Of a stretch of 64,000 nucleotides of DNA, positions 50,553 to 64,000 are shown in pieces; within the stretch, counting starts at the first letter, position 1; the number at the start of each line of letters is the position of its first letter. The stretch spans positions 1 to 64,000 of the forward strand of contig VWPU01010151.1 in NCBI GenBank assembly GCA_013398955.1, in the 5' to 3' direction. Under the pieces are notes generated by a model, which saw only the letters and a program-made list of their open reading frames with translations, did not search any database and was not told the origin of the DNA. This stretch comes from Callaeas wilsoni (lineage: Eukaryota; Chordata; Aves; Passeriformes; Callaeidae). Both the position numbers and the translations under genes were made by a program.

Positions 50553-53500
50553 AGTTCTGCATTTTAACACTTACTATTCATTGACCCTCCCAAAATTTGT
50601 ATAAGACTATTCATAATTCTCAATGTATTTGTATATGTAAGGCAAGTACATAGACACAAAATAAATTTTGTTTATTTACACAAAGTTTGTTCTCCCCATG
50701 TAGTGGACATGGGGCAGGAAGCATTTGGCATAATTATGAAGAAAAAATAAAATGTTTGGAGCATTCGAACTGTATATAAAATCTTTGTCTCAGTGAAGCT
50801 GCATGTGAGTTTAGTTTAATTTATTATGTTTTGCCTCTACTATTTGCATATTTAAGTAATGTAAATAAGATTTTTCCTACATAGTCTCTAGTAACTTTCA
50901 GTCAAGCATTGTATGTTAGGTTTCCTATGAAATGTGCTCCTTGAAGAATATCCTTTGTAATTATGTTTCAGTAAAACTTAGCCAAGCCAAGAATTCTGTC
51001 ATTAAATTAATTTCCAGCTTGAAAAGAAAACACTTGATCTGTCTCAGGAAAAGACATGCAAAAAACTCCCAGCTAACTAAAACATCAGTATGCCAGTTTC
51101 AGGAAGCAGAGGAATTGGCCACTGAGAGTTAATGCTTGAAAGGGCAGCAGCAAATCCCCAGCTCTCACATGAAAACAGGCATGACATTTGCAATCCATAC
51201 CTATGACCATCATCACCTGTTTCCTCAACAGTACTTACCTATCCTTACCTATTTATTTTCATCTGCCCAAGATTCACATTCCCACTCCCTGACCCATCAC
51301 TGACATGCATTTCTATATGGGAAACCATTTTTGTGCGTTGCAGGTGTGCCTCGAGTACCTTGGGGTACACCAGTACTGCCAGCTAGGAGTGGCTGGGAGC
51401 CTGCTCTGCAAATTTGCCTCTTTTATTCCCCCCACTGAAGATCCCCAAGACCTCACTCAGCAGGATGGCTCACCTGGGCTTCAGCCTTCCCTTGCATGGG
51501 TATATACAAGAGTGCAGTCCCACTTTTCACTCACATGGTGTGGCAAGGGCACATCCACCTGTATTTCCATGGGCTTTGACAGCAAATACACCAAGGTCTA
51601 CTTTTCCTACAAACAATGTGGATCCTCTGAGCAGAAGCTGCAAAATCAGAGAGGCTGTCAGCAGTTTTGGACTTGCTTTCCATGTCTTGGTGCAAAAGTT
51701 AGATGAGTGTTTCAGGCCCTTTAGGACGCCTGCAGGTAGAGGCGGATTATATTGATAACAAGTGCTGATGAAGCAGAGATGCAATGGCCAGGCTCTTTAC
51801 CTTATATTGAGCAGCTTTAAGGTGATTTAATGATGATGTGGAGGTGGAACTGTGCCAGGGCTGACTTTGCAGCTGGGATTGCCCATGCATTTTTTTACAA
51901 ACAAGAACTACCTGAGGCTTCTAGTAAATTATTAACTCATAAACGAAAAGCAGTTTTTGAAGTAGAAGGGGATGATGTTGTCACAGCTTTTGAGGGGAAG
52001 CCATTAGGCAGTTGAAAGAAAATAGGTAAGGACCAGAAAAGCAGATTTTTGGTTTAGACTTAGCTTATTAAGAGATCATTGTGCTTGTTAAACTACATAG
52101 GACTCCTGAATTTAGAATCAACTATTTCGGTTGATTAATATGATACTAAATTCACAGTCCTCTCTTTTTTTCTTCTTCCTTTTCTTTTTCTTTTTAATCT
52201 GGTGTAGCAAGACATCTGTGCTAGGCTGTCCTGAGGGTCACAGGAGACTATTGTCTAAGTTCTCTCATTCAGAAATTCCTCTTCCAGATCAATCAGTTGT
52301 TTTTCTTCTGTAAACAACCTCACTTTTTTTCCATTTCCTGTCTATAGTCTTCTGAAATTCTGCAGTCTAAGGTTACTCCTGAAGCCAGAGTTTTGGAGAA
52401 AGCTACACAAGGCTGCTCTCGTTTGCCAGTGAAATACTGACTGTGAAGAAGTGTCTGAGAAATATGTAGTACAGGTGGGATGCTGCTGCTGGGTCTCAGC
52501 CCTTCTCTGCAACCTGCAACCTACCCATGGCATGGACTGCCATTTTTTCAATCCAGTCCTGAAATAAATGAAGTTATGATGTTTACTTGATCAAATATGT
52601 CCCATGGTGTTTCAGTGTCACCATTCCTCCAGGCTCCTCCTGTCCAGCCACATTCTGCTCCAGAAAGTACTCAACCCCAGGCCAAAGACCAATCATTATT
52701 TGTTTCAGTTAATTTAATTCACTGAACCACTCTGTTCTTGGCCAAGGTGAGCGCAGTCGCTCCCGGGTGCTCAGCTCTTCTGGAGTGTTTCTTCTCCCTT
52801 CTCTGAGCTGAAAGTACTTCTCTGTCATTGATGTCCCAAAGAAATTTAGCTAAAGTGAGTGCATTACAACAGAAATTATGCTTTGATAAGCTGGCATTTT
52901 CCAGTGAAACAAAAAGTGCCATTGTCACTTATGGTGAGACGAGAACCTGCTAAATGCAAGTATAGGCCAAACTACCGTGGTAGTGCACAAGATAACTTCA
53001 TTTCTCTGCTCCTCCTTAGCCTTTGTACCATCCCTTGATCCTGTCTGCAGAATTGAGGCTGCGCTGGGATTCATAGAAACTCATTTCTCTGGTTTGAACA
53101 TAGTTTTCTTGCTTAAGGCAGTAATTGTCTTTGGACAGATGATTCTTTTGACTGTACTTAAATTGAGTAGACTCAGTTGCTTTTCAGATGTGTTGGTCAC
53201 TCAGAGGATATATGCAGTATATTTCCCAACAGTACTGTGCTTCCTTTGCATCCTGTCTCATTAATGGAGTGGTCTGTGGGTTTTTGAAAGGCTTTTACCC
53301 TCAGGAACACCTACAATAAAATGTCTGATTTTGTGCTTTTTTTTAATAATGCTTTCTAAGATGACCCAGATACATGCAAATACTTCAGCCATCACTGACC
53401 ATGGACGGCTCTCATCTTCCACCTTGGGAGTATTTAGAGGCTCAGAGGACAAGAAAACAATGAAGCAATTCTTGCAAATTATAGCAGAAGATAATGTCCC

Positions 53501-56009
53501 CAGCATACCCTATGAGACCGTAGCCCGTTATTAAGATATTATCAAGATGAGAAATGTTCTTGATATATTCAGACTGCCTTCAGTAATGGTCTCAGACCTT
53601 GAAAAGTGTGTGAACTGCACCCAGAGAGCTTGTTGGGAGGGACCACAGCAGCTATGGTCTGTGGAGACACTTCTTTTATTCTGGGGAATTTATGTGTTTA
53701 ATATTTACTTATTTTCCTGGTTTTTTTTTCTTTCTGCTACAAATGTTTAGTAAGCGGAAATTGAAGTTGCCTCCTTCTACCCTTCATTTAAACAACTGTG
53801 GTATTAGTCCTCTACATCTCAAATCAACCTACCAGACCAGTGTGAGACTGAATATATAAACTAGACAACTTATCTTTCCTATAACACTACAGCTTTTAAA
53901 GAAAGAATGTTCTTTCTTATATTTTTCTCTCCCTGTACAGAGAAGACGCAGAGCAACAAAGACTGGGCAGTGTAAGGCCTCATGATAATAAAAATGTGTG
54001 TGTGTAATTTAAGGTTATTTACAGAGTGATCTCACAGGAGCACAGGAGTGGGGCAATATTCCCTGGATTCAAAGTCCAGTTCCTGGCTATTGCAACCATA
54101 TCACCATATCATCCCCTTGTGCTATGCAATGTTTCCCCTGCTACTTCCACACAAAGCTGTTCCCCTGGGTACCTCCTTATCACTACTTACCTGATTTGTA
54201 CATACATGTCCTTGTGTCAATATTGCCCTTTTGTTTAAAGGCTTAGAGGGATTATATCTAGGATTTGGTCAGTCTCTCAGGTTTCTTTGAAAAAAAAAGG
54301 ACGACTATGAAAGCCTTATTAAAAATAGCCTGGATCAATTACATGATTATCTTTTAAAGCACACACGGAAGAAGATTTTCCTGAATCAATTATAAACTCT
54401 TACAGAGCTGCTTAACTGTTTTTAAGATCCCATTTGTGGTCTGGTTAGACTATATCCTATATAATAAGTTAATATTTTATACAAACCTGTGCAAAGTCAG
54501 TATTTCAGCTGTAACATGATGAGTGCCTTTTTGTCTCTTCCTCCCCTTTTTTCTCTTCCTCCCTCTCAAAGCAAGGCAATAACAAGGAAAGGAGGAAGGG
54601 CTTTAAGATGTTTTCCATATATGCCCCATGCTGCTCTATAGCAGAAGGTTTATGGGACAGGCTCAGGTTTCCTGACACCACCAAATGGATGCCTTGTGTT
54701 GTTGGGGCTGTGCGATGCAGCCGTGATTTGCTATTGCATCATCCCTTGTCACTGGTGTCTGCTTTCACATCAGTGAGCCAAGCAGGGCCGAGGCACTGGC
54801 TCAGGCAGTGGTATGAGCATATCAGACTTCCCAGCTAGGCTTGCTCTCATGCTGGTCAGTCTCTCTCAGAAAAGGAATGGACACATTTTGGGGAGGCAGA
54901 ATGGGCCAGAGTCTGTTCCAAATAGAAAATTTAGACTTGGAAAACCTTTTAAGGGTAGAAGAGTTTAGCCATATGGCCCCAAGCCATGTGCCCTTTTTCT
55001 GGTCTGTTTAATTCACCTTTGAACCATAGGTACTACATTCAACTAAGTCAACATTTGTTCCATCAGCTAAAAAAGTAATTCTTTTCTCATTTATGGCCAA
55101 AGTTTTGAAAACAGCTGTCTGATTCCACAGCTGCGCCTGTGAATGCCAGCAATGTGTTTAGTACTTGGACACATCACTTTTGCAGCCATCTGAGTTTTGG
55201 AAAGCATGAATCTGCCCTGAAAGGTTAATTTGCGGTTCCCAGTGTCTAATTGAAGGCACAGATGTGAAACACCAATTTGCAAGGCTATTTGCAGGGATCA
55301 GTCTGGAGTGTGTTGCCTTCTTTTTCTAGGTAAACCCACAAAAAAAACCAAAGTAGGCCATGTTAGAGTGCTGAGGGTGAAGCAGTGAGTAGATAGGTCA
55401 GAGGCAAATTTAAAACGACAGTGATTAGTTAACATCCTAAGCCAAAATTATTCTTCACATCACTGCAAACAGCATAAAATCACTCTTCATTCTTCTCTTT
55501 CTATATAATAACACTCATGCTCTTTTAAACTATATATATACTAAGAGAAACTCATCTGAAATATGACTGCAATTTGTTGGCTCTGTTCTTCTGTTCCACT
55601 TTATTTAGCACCACTCAAAGCTTATAAAATTGTGGCTGAAATCCTCAGTTAGATATTCATTACATCACATAATTCATGCACATGAATTTTCAGTACACAG
55701 CCGTTGTGGTACAGATTTTAGCTGCTTTATATTCTCATCTTGTCCCATTGATCTCTTCACACTGCTGAATTTTGCTCTTAGTTGCACACAGCGATAACTT
55801 GTGCTTGTTGTAGTGAAATCAGTCATTCTAACATTTCAACAGTTTTCCCTTAGCTGCAACAAGATAGATCTTTATTTGAGAGCTTAATCTTTTTGAAAAA
55901 TTTCAGCAGCAAAGTTCTTTAGTACTTCACATTTAAAGAGTAGTCAAGGTAAGGTAGAAGCTCACAAACTCATGTTGTAATCTACCTATCTGAAACTTTA
56001 TTGCTGTTC

Positions 56010-56580
56010 TTCTTCAAATCAGAACTACATCTGAAAGCCTTGCAAATGTTTCTGTGCAACATCTCCGTTTTGGGGGAGGTATTATCCTTCCTGTTTTAGA
56101 AAGAAAATGCCCCGAGTGTTTGGATGGCAGAAGTTTCACTGGGTCCACACTACAAAACAGATCGATTCTGCAGAGTTGCATTAATATAGCTCCAGGCCCA
56201 GGTTTAATTATCTGTAATTCAACTCGGATGTGAATGATTTGGGCTGCCCTCAGCAGCATCCTAATTGGACCTCTGCAGCTTAAGGGTTAGGGAGACTTCC
56301 ATCTCCCAGAAAAGATCCCTTATAAATACACCTTTTGTGTTCCTTTAAGATGAGGGCTGTTGTTACGGACTGAGAGTGTAACAAGTCATGGAGAAGGATG
56401 CGAGGGTCAGCTCAGGCCGCGGTAGGAGGCAGCTCCGCCATTTCTGCATAACTAGGGATAAGGTTGGCTGCAGATGGCCAGAATATCAAAGCAGAGCCTG
56501 GCGTAGTCAGTAATCCACAAACTGATCTCCTATTTGTCGTCAAAGTGGAAAGCATGTGAGTATCATGGGAGCAGACCTTT
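56010..56580. promoter_or_regulatory. Motif-dense candidate enhancer
   Basis: It holds GGTTTAATTATCTGTAATTC near 56200, ATCAAAG (56485-56491, TCF/LEF type) and GACCTTTGAG near 56575. It looks less repetitive and more motif-dense than its surroundings. It is about 21 kb downstream of DACT2. Motif-based guess. Confidence 0.2.
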
Positions 56581-59500
56581 GAGTTAAAATAACAACAGAG
56601 CAGTGTTGGCTGAGAACAAAAAAGCAGCCAGAATGAAGCTGTGCTGTTGCTCAGCTCAGAAACTCGTGGCAACCACCGAGCTTGCTGGCAACAGAGAACA
56701 GCTCAGAGGCTGGGAAACACCTGAAGGTCCTGCTCTTCACTGTCGCTTCACCTCAGCTCCCTGTCCTTCCTGCCTGAGCGAAGGCTTGAGCGAGTGCCCT
56801 GCAGAACACAGAGCAAAGCACAGCTTCACAGAGGGCTGGTGCAGAAATCCAGAGTCCCTGTGCTTCTTTCTTTGCCAGTAAGATGCCAAGGACCCCAAGC
56901 ACTTAATGACCACCTAAAAGTCAGTCAGTAAAATGAGTATGGTTTGTTTAACTGCAATTTTCACACAGACATATATTAATATATGTTAATATAGATGACT
57001 TTCCATACCGAGAAATTCTCACTGTGAATTGCCTGCAGCATTACTCACTTAATTTCTACCATCTCAGCCACACTGCACGATTCAGAGTCAAAAGCACAGC
57101 TGTACAAATGGCCATCACTGACGGCTGGAAAAGTTTCTACATATGCAATCTATTCACAGACTACCAGTAAGAAAACCAGAGTAAAGGCTCATAATTTCTG
57201 GTGAGGAGAATGTTCTTTACAGCCATTTAAAAGAAGAGCCCCAGTTAACGCTGCTACTGGAGAAGGCAGCAAGACCATTGACTCTGCATTGCTTAGCATG
57301 ACATCGGCTAGGGACCCTATGCATGTCCTACCCACCTTAAATAAAAAAAAAGTGAGAAGTGATGAGTATTCCTGCTAATCCCATTCTGCAAAGAGGTTTA
57401 TGGGCTGCAGTCAATGGTGCAGATAACAGCAGGGACTGGAATTTCAAAGGGCAGCGAAAGGTGAGAAGGCACCTCCTAGACATCTCTTTCTCAGCCCAGG
57501 AATCAGCCCTTGAGCTATGGCTGATACACAATTTGGAAAAGTAGCAGTCTTCTTCATATTGATTCTCTGGTTATGAGAATAGCCAAAATATGTTTCAGTT
57601 TTAAGGAAGATGAAAAAGCTGAGACAAAGGAAAACTATAGAAGGATCAATTTTAAAATGAAGAAGTTGTTTTATTACCACCAAAATGAAAGTCTCGAGTG
57701 ACTGAAACAAAGAAACAAAACTGCTATTTGTCTTTTCCATGAGGTATATTTCCCCAGCAAGAGAATCTGAACCAGTCCATTTGAAATCTCATTCATTAAA
57801 AAATAGAGGGGTGCTGGGTGGCACCACTACTGTGTGGTACTAATAGTAACTATAAACAGAGTCTTAGGAAAAAGACAGTAAACATTTGAAAAGTCTCCAT
57901 TTCAGAAAGAACCCAAATATTTCAATAGGAGGCATGTCTCCGTCCTATTTTCATTCAAGTGGTGTCTACTTCAGCTAATGGAAATAGTCTAGCTATGCAG
58001 CCTTTTCGTGCGCAGGGTGGCGAGTGTGCAGAGCAACTGGGTCAGGGTGTGCCTCATGCCTTTTCCATGAAGTGTGTCTTTTGTTTATACTGTATTGCCA
58101 AATTAGTCAGAGAAATTGTGTGTATGTGTCTGACACCGATCGGGACAGCCTCCTCCCAGCCTGGTCCTCTTAGATTAAAAGAATTCTCTTAAAGGTCAGG
58201 AGTATGACAACAGGGAAGGCTGGAGGTTCAGGGACAGCCCCAGAGATGGATGCTCTCCTCACTCAGCACTAACTGAACCATACTGATTTGAGAATCCATG
58301 TATAAATATGTTAATGTCACTGCTAGACAGTGGAGTGCAGGGAGTTGCCTCACCTCTCTGGAGACTGGGAGAGTTGTTTTCTCTGAGGGTTCATGATGAG
58401 GTTTTGGGTGGGAGTGGAGAAGAAGGAATTTCTTATCTGTACCTCAAGAGATAACTTAGATTAAGAAACTGCTTTGCACATCTTCAGTGAGTTATTTCGA
58501 AGTTATTTTATACTTTATTTTTACAACTTCTTCATCCAACAGATACAGTGGCAGTCTCAATATTTGAAAGTATAATGGAACCTCCATTCAGATTGAAACT
58601 GTAGTATTTTCTACAAAACACTTTGAATGATAACTTACTCTTGTATTGCCCTGTAGAGCTTCAGGATGCTCTTCCTGCTGGGTAGCCCTTCAAGAGCTCC
58701 CTGTCTTAACCCTCTGGAGGACTATACAGAAGAGGATTCTCAGGCCTCACCCAAGCTCCTGACTTGGAGCCTGACTTGGAGGTCTTGGGCATATGCAACT
58801 TTCCCAAATCTCTGAGCAAAAAACCCAGGCATGCGGTCTGCAAGGAGTTAGAACACACTCCAGTCATACCAAGATACAGATAAAAGACTAAGACAGACCC
58901 ACAGACTAGATGTAGTCAAAGACAAGTTTATGCATATCTCCATATCACCTGCACTGAAAACAAGATTGCGGAGCTTCATTATCAGCAAGAAGGAGGGAAA
59001 TTTCCCTACCTAAGGAACTTAAGTTAATGTGAGCTAAAATGTTGGATCCTTTAAGGGAAAAAAAAATTGAAGGGATAACTTCATCAGCCAAGATAGTTAG
59101 TAAACATAGGCATGTGTGCATGCAGCTTTGTGAAGAAATGTTCCCTATAAAATGGTTGTATACCTCTCTGGCATGTAATGTTGAATACTTTTTGAATACA
59201 TTTTCTAGCTTGTATGGCTAGATGTACTAGATATGAGACCTTGCCTATGAAAGAAACTGACAAATAAGCTTATAAATATATTCAGACAAGTCCCAGCAAG
59301 CCCTCCCTGCCATACTTGTACATTGATTCTTGCTTTTAAGATCAGCTAGACCTCTGCTTCCTGTAAGGTTAGCTATATCACTTCTGGGCCTCTGCTACAG
59401 TCGTACCTAGGGCATGGCTGAGAGAGAATCCTTTATTTTGCAGATGGAGAAGAAATGAGGAACCAGAGCATGTCCAGAAGGAGTCTGATAAACATGGGTT

Positions 59501-61753
59501 CAATTTTTAGCTCTAAATCCTATGATAATACATTACTCACTGAATTATCTCCTAATGATTCCTTGATTAAATACATGGGCATCCAAATACTGTATTTGCT
59601 GAAGACTGAAACTATTTCAAGTGACACTCTCACAGTGTCAACAAGCTCTCCCCATGTCTTGTATAAGACTATCCTTCATATACAAATGTGATTTTTATGT
59701 TAAGAGTCTCTTGTTAATTGAGGACTGACAAACAGGAATACTTGAGAATGGGAGAAAACAGAAATGAGCATATGTTTCTAACAGAAAAGCACACCTGGTC
59801 ACAGGTACGAAAGAGCAGGTCCTCAAAAGAGGTCACTCTGATGCCTTAAATCTGTACTTTATTGGATCCAGCTTTAGACATTTGCTCAGATCCTGGGTGA
59901 TCAATCAACTCCCAAATGTCCCTGAAGTCCCAATACCTTCCCCATCCACCTGGACAAGTTGCATTCTGACACTGCCAAGCTGTGCAGAGACCAGACAAAT
60001 GCCTAAGGTCCAGAGGGATGCTCAGACTCTGCTTTTCCCCATCAGTTGCTTGAAGGACACGCTCTACTTCATCTTCTCAGATCATCTCCCTGATAAGAAG
60101 CAACTGCTTTTGCTGCTTTCCCTCCTAACTGAAGGCACTCTCCTGCAACCCCAGAGACCCCATTGTACCTTGCTCAGAAAAGGGCCAGAATGCAGATCTG
60201 GTGGGAGAGGTAGCGTTTAGGGTACAGGAATCAGATGTGAGCTCTTCCTTTGAAGTAAGTCCACCCTTCAAGAAAAAAAACATTAATCAGATCAGACCAC
60301 TTTATAGCACGGTGGGTAAAGCACTTGACAGAGATGCAACATGACAAGACAAGTATCTTCCATCAGTCCTGAGTTACACAAACTGGAAACAGATTCAGCC
60401 AAGAGGACAGAGTATCCAGCACACAGAAGTGAGGGTACTTCCTCTCAACATGTGAAATCTGGGATCAAGGTCCTAATTCAAAGTCAGTGGAATCGGGAAT
60501 TCCTGTGCATCTCAGCTCTTTGTGAAGTAGAGCCCTCCCTCTGTAAGAGATATATTTCTTTTCCCTTTGAATCCTTTACTGGAGCTGTGGGTTGAGGAAT
60601 CGCTGGTGAAAACAGGCGCCTTGCACGTATAGTGTGTGCCCATACCTAGACACCCACTATCTTCTTGACAAATATTCCTGCCTGGTTTTGCAGGTTCTCG
60701 CCCTGCTTGCTGGGGTCTCAGAGCAGGACATCCCTCTCTGGTACAGATATCTCTGACAAAACATGGGGAACAAAGCAGTCAATCTGCAGCACTCACCAGA
60801 GAATGAAACCCAGCAAATTGCTCTCTATCTAGACAAGATACCTATTCAGTCTGCATAAAGCAGATCTGCTCAGCAGATAGGTTGAAGCAAGCTTAGACAA
60901 GTGTATGTGTCGCAATTTCTGGTGCGCTGTAGACAGTCCATCTCCACCTGCACAGCATATGGGGAGGTAGAGGGCTAGGAATTTCCCAGAGTGTCAGGCA
61001 TGAAGCATCACAGTGTCACACAAGGCTGCGTGATCTGGCTGCAAATGCAGGTCTCTCCAGGTCCAGCTGATTTACCAGCCTTCTTCTCCATGTGGCTGTC
61101 TGTGCATGGCAGCACTATGTTTTGTTGCCTTCATGGCTCTCATCTGCTTATAGGGATGTAGGGATGCTCCTGCTGCGTCTGCATGGCTCTGGGCAGTGGG
61201 TGCTGCCTGTCACATGCTGCAGCCCCACCAGGATGTTTCTGTTTATGCGCTGGGGATGGGAAGAGTGGGCTGGCATCTAACTTGACAGACAGAGGTGTTA
61301 GGCAGAAGAGCTTTTGAAAATGAAGCTCTTTACAAGAACTAATCTTCCCAGCTTCTTGGCAAACAAGAATGTAAAGAAAGATTGCAACAATTGTTGCCTA
61401 GACTCCGACAACAGCTCCTCCTGGTCCTGTGAGCAAGCATCAGGGTCTCTGTGCCAGGATCGGAGCAGCTGTGAGATGCCTGGCCTTGCACAAGCTCTGA
61501 CACTGCCTAACTCAGAATTGTCAAGGGCTTGGGAGTGACTTTGAGCCTGGAACACAAATTATAAATAAAGCGACTTCAGAAAGACTTCGATCAACTTTCA
61601 TATACTGACACCCTGGAGACAAACTGGGAGAGTTTGCCTGCCTTCAACAGTGATTATAGCCTGGAGTCAATCACTTTTGTCAGCCTTTTTTATTTGTCAG
61701 AGGAGACAACAGCCACAGGCCATATTTTTAAAATGTCTTGTCACAGTGATGAC

Positions 61754-61768
61754 ATTGCCTCAGGCAAT
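61754..61768. promoter_or_regulatory. Palindromic TFAP2 site
   Basis: ATTGCCTCAGGCAAT is a 15-bp near-perfect palindrome whose core GCCTCAGGC (61757-61765) matches the TFAP2 consensus. A CRE/AP-1-like TGATGACA precedes it at 61747. Motif only. Confidence 0.3.
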
Positions 61769-64000
61769 CTTCTCCCTCCCTCATCCCATGCTCCCTCTCT
61801 GCCCATTGGACACAAAAGCTGGCTTTCAGTTCAAAGATTAGCTCAAAAACTTAGCTTTGGTGAATCAGTGTTTGGTGATTATTTTTTGTAGTCCATTTTT
61901 TTAAATACAAAGTTCTGTGATGATGTGTGTGAACCTTCCCTTCCAGCCTTAACCTCAGACACCTCTGTGGGGTGCTCAGGTAGGCATCTGGCATGTCTCT
62001 GTCCTTCTGACCCAGGTTAGCTTTCTTCAAGCCAGTTCTTTAGTCAGTCCTCAGAGACAAATGTGGGGAATAAAAGAAGAAAAGAAAAAAAGCCTCTCAA
62101 GATTTAATCATCCCCAAGGGTAAAGCAGTGTGCAGTTGGTAAGAAAGGTCACTGAGGGTCAAGAGGATTTGGGGAGGAAAGTGCCTTTCATGAGGAATCG
62201 CAAATGTTTACTTTAAACAAGTATTTAAAAAGTCAAGATCCTGAAAGAAGCCATATGTTTTGATTTTGAGACCAATTAGTCTGCCTCATCTGCAGTTTAT
62301 TCTGTGGACTTTTGGCCTTTCACTTCTTCTGAAGGTAAGGAGGCTAATGTGCCAGCACAGCTCCTGATAGCCAAGGGAAAGTTGGGGCAGCTGCCTGAAA
62401 TGATTTTGAGAGATGCACTTGAGAATGCTTTTCAGAAAGGATACAAAGATTGACTGGGCAAAGGAAAGAGGAATTTGACTGTGCCTCTTTGGTGAAGGAG
62501 AGCTCTGGCAGTCACACCCCTCAGCACTGATGTGTTTGTGTTTTGTAGTACACTTTGATAGTAAGAGTCTTTAAGAATTCATTAGGGGGTTTTTTTGCAT
62601 ATGTTTGCATATATAATCATTCTCTTTTCTCTATTTCTGCCTTTCGACAAAGATTATTTGACTTTTTTTTAATTTCAGGAAGGTGGTTTTTAACAAGCAG
62701 AATGTCAAGAGAAAATGAAAACATGTCGTGAATAACAAATGTCACTCCATGAAGTCCACTAGTAGGATTATATTTGATATGTGGCCCCTGTCACAACATG
62801 TAGCCTCTAAAAACAACTAAAGACGAGACAAAGCCAACCTGAAACAATTGCCCTCTTCATACATAGATGCTTCTGTTACTCTTTTCACCTGGATCATTGT
62901 TGATGTGTACCACAGTCAACATTTAATCCCCTGGGAGCAGGGACCAGAGCCAATTGCTGCTCTTCCTACTGCTCTTAACCAGTCCAACAATATAGATACA
63001 TGGTATAGATCAGATGATTTGTAGAGCAGGAACAGAAAATTCCACAGCACCAAGAACTTAAGCATGCTGCACCATCACCATTTCTCCAGCAAAAGTATTC
63101 TAGGACCGAGCGGCAGTCTCGGCTATAAGGCTCTTCAATTCAGGAAACTAAATTCAGCCTCAGCCATTTTAATTCATCAGAATCCTTTTCATGAATTCAG
63201 ATGTTACTCAAGGTTGAGAACAGAAGTGAAGTCTTGGTCCCACTCAAATTCACAAAAACCAGAGTAGACCATGACCTGGGTTTCACTCAACATCCCACTT
63301 CCCTGACTGCCAGTCCTGTACCATATATTAGGTTGCACTTTACCACTCAGAACAATCACCAGAGCAAGGACAGAATTCATAACGGATTCTGAAACCTCAG
63401 CATTTAACAAGTTTGCTGATGTTAGAGGAAATAAATATTAATCACTCATTTAGAGAAGAAAAAATGAAATCTCTGGCTTTCCTATTGTTTGGAATTGAAT
63501 ATCTGAAACCTTACCAAAATTCATACTGAAAATTGGAATGGGTTTTAAAGGCAAATAAAGAGTGGCGATTTGTCTGAAATATTTAAATTCCCATGAAGCA
63601 GGAATCCATGTAAACTGCTTGTTTCTTCTCATCAAAATAAAAATGAAAAAACCCTTGATTTTTCAGTGCCCAGCAAGTGTATGAGACCTACTAGCTTCTC
63701 CATTGAGAATTATTCTAATATTTTTTCATCTGAGGAATCCTGAACTCACTAAAGCTTAAAATCGCATATGTCTATAAATTTCTACATGAAAGAACTCTTC
63801 CTATAAAACTGATATTTATTACTTATGTAGAGACAGCAAAATGAAACTGAATTAAAGGAACAGCTCAGACTAATATTAAACAATATAGGATTTCTAGTTG
63901 CAGTTCAACTTAACATTTTACAGAGTCTGACAGTATTGGGAACTGAAATGAAATGGAACAAAGTATGTATTTATTAAAATTCCAGAGAAGTGGATGGAAT

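Larger units (their letters stand above)
50553..64000. other. Intergenic DNA to the window end, no gene seen
   Basis: No recognisable exon, RNA gene or large repeat. The longest ORFs are 133 codons (51305-51706) and 112 codons (59882-60220), both without family signatures and without coding-like support on alignment, which I could not run. Motif-dense stretches at 56010-56580 and 61560-61880 are described separately. Confidence 0.5.

Noticed and set aside
51305..51706. 133-codon + strand ORF
   Set aside because: No domain or signal features recognised and an overlapping ORF of similar size in another frame.
1..64000. CRISPR arrays, bacterial operons, phage or defence systems, tRNA/rRNA genes
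   Set aside because: None seen; the window is vertebrate DNA with spliced exons and avian retroelements.

Overview
This is vertebrate nuclear DNA, almost certainly from a bird. It is AT-rich and intron-bearing, with one large CpG island. It carries a chicken-repeat-1 (CR1) LINE 3' end with the diagnostic ATTCTGTG-type octamer tail and a solo LTR of a family I recognise from avian genomes. The order or species cannot be fixed from the sequence alone. There are no bacterial operons, CRISPR arrays or prokaryotic mobile elements.

The only gene I can support is DACT2 (Dapper homolog 2, a Dishevelled-binding modulator of Wnt/beta-catenin, planar-polarity and TGF-beta/Nodal signalling). It lies on the + strand in four coding exons: 22596-22835, 28620-28752, 30186-30473 and 32951-34749. 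All junctions are GT-AG and in phase, giving an 819-residue protein. The N-terminal leucine zipper is split between exons 1 and 2, and the C-terminal PDZ ligand MTMV is present. The promoter and exon 1 sit in a CpG island at about 21990-23480. A strong-context 8-codon upstream ORF ends two bases before the DACT2 start codon. The 3' UTR runs to an AATAAA at 35503.

Layout: 1-1345 is an AT-rich array of ~190-bp satellite-like monomers whose middle part is inverted, with short perfect hairpins at both inversion edges, followed by degenerate telomere-like TTAGGGTT motifs. 1346-21990 is non-coding, with one ~1.03-kb solo LTR at 11308-12339. 21990-35530 is DACT2. 35530-64000 is non-coding, with a CR1 fragment at 39565-39844 and scattered microsatellites. 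I see no exons of the usual vertebrate neighbours (SMOC2, FRMD1, THBS2) in the flanks.

The flanks and intron 1 hold several motif-dense stretches (homeodomain, TCF/LEF, octamer, TFAP2, paired E-box) that could be enhancers. These are inferences from motif content and have no alignment behind them. I did not find a convincing wholly new system. The most useful items to follow up are the upstream ORF, the inverted satellite block with its telomere-like edge, the LTR and the candidate enhancers.
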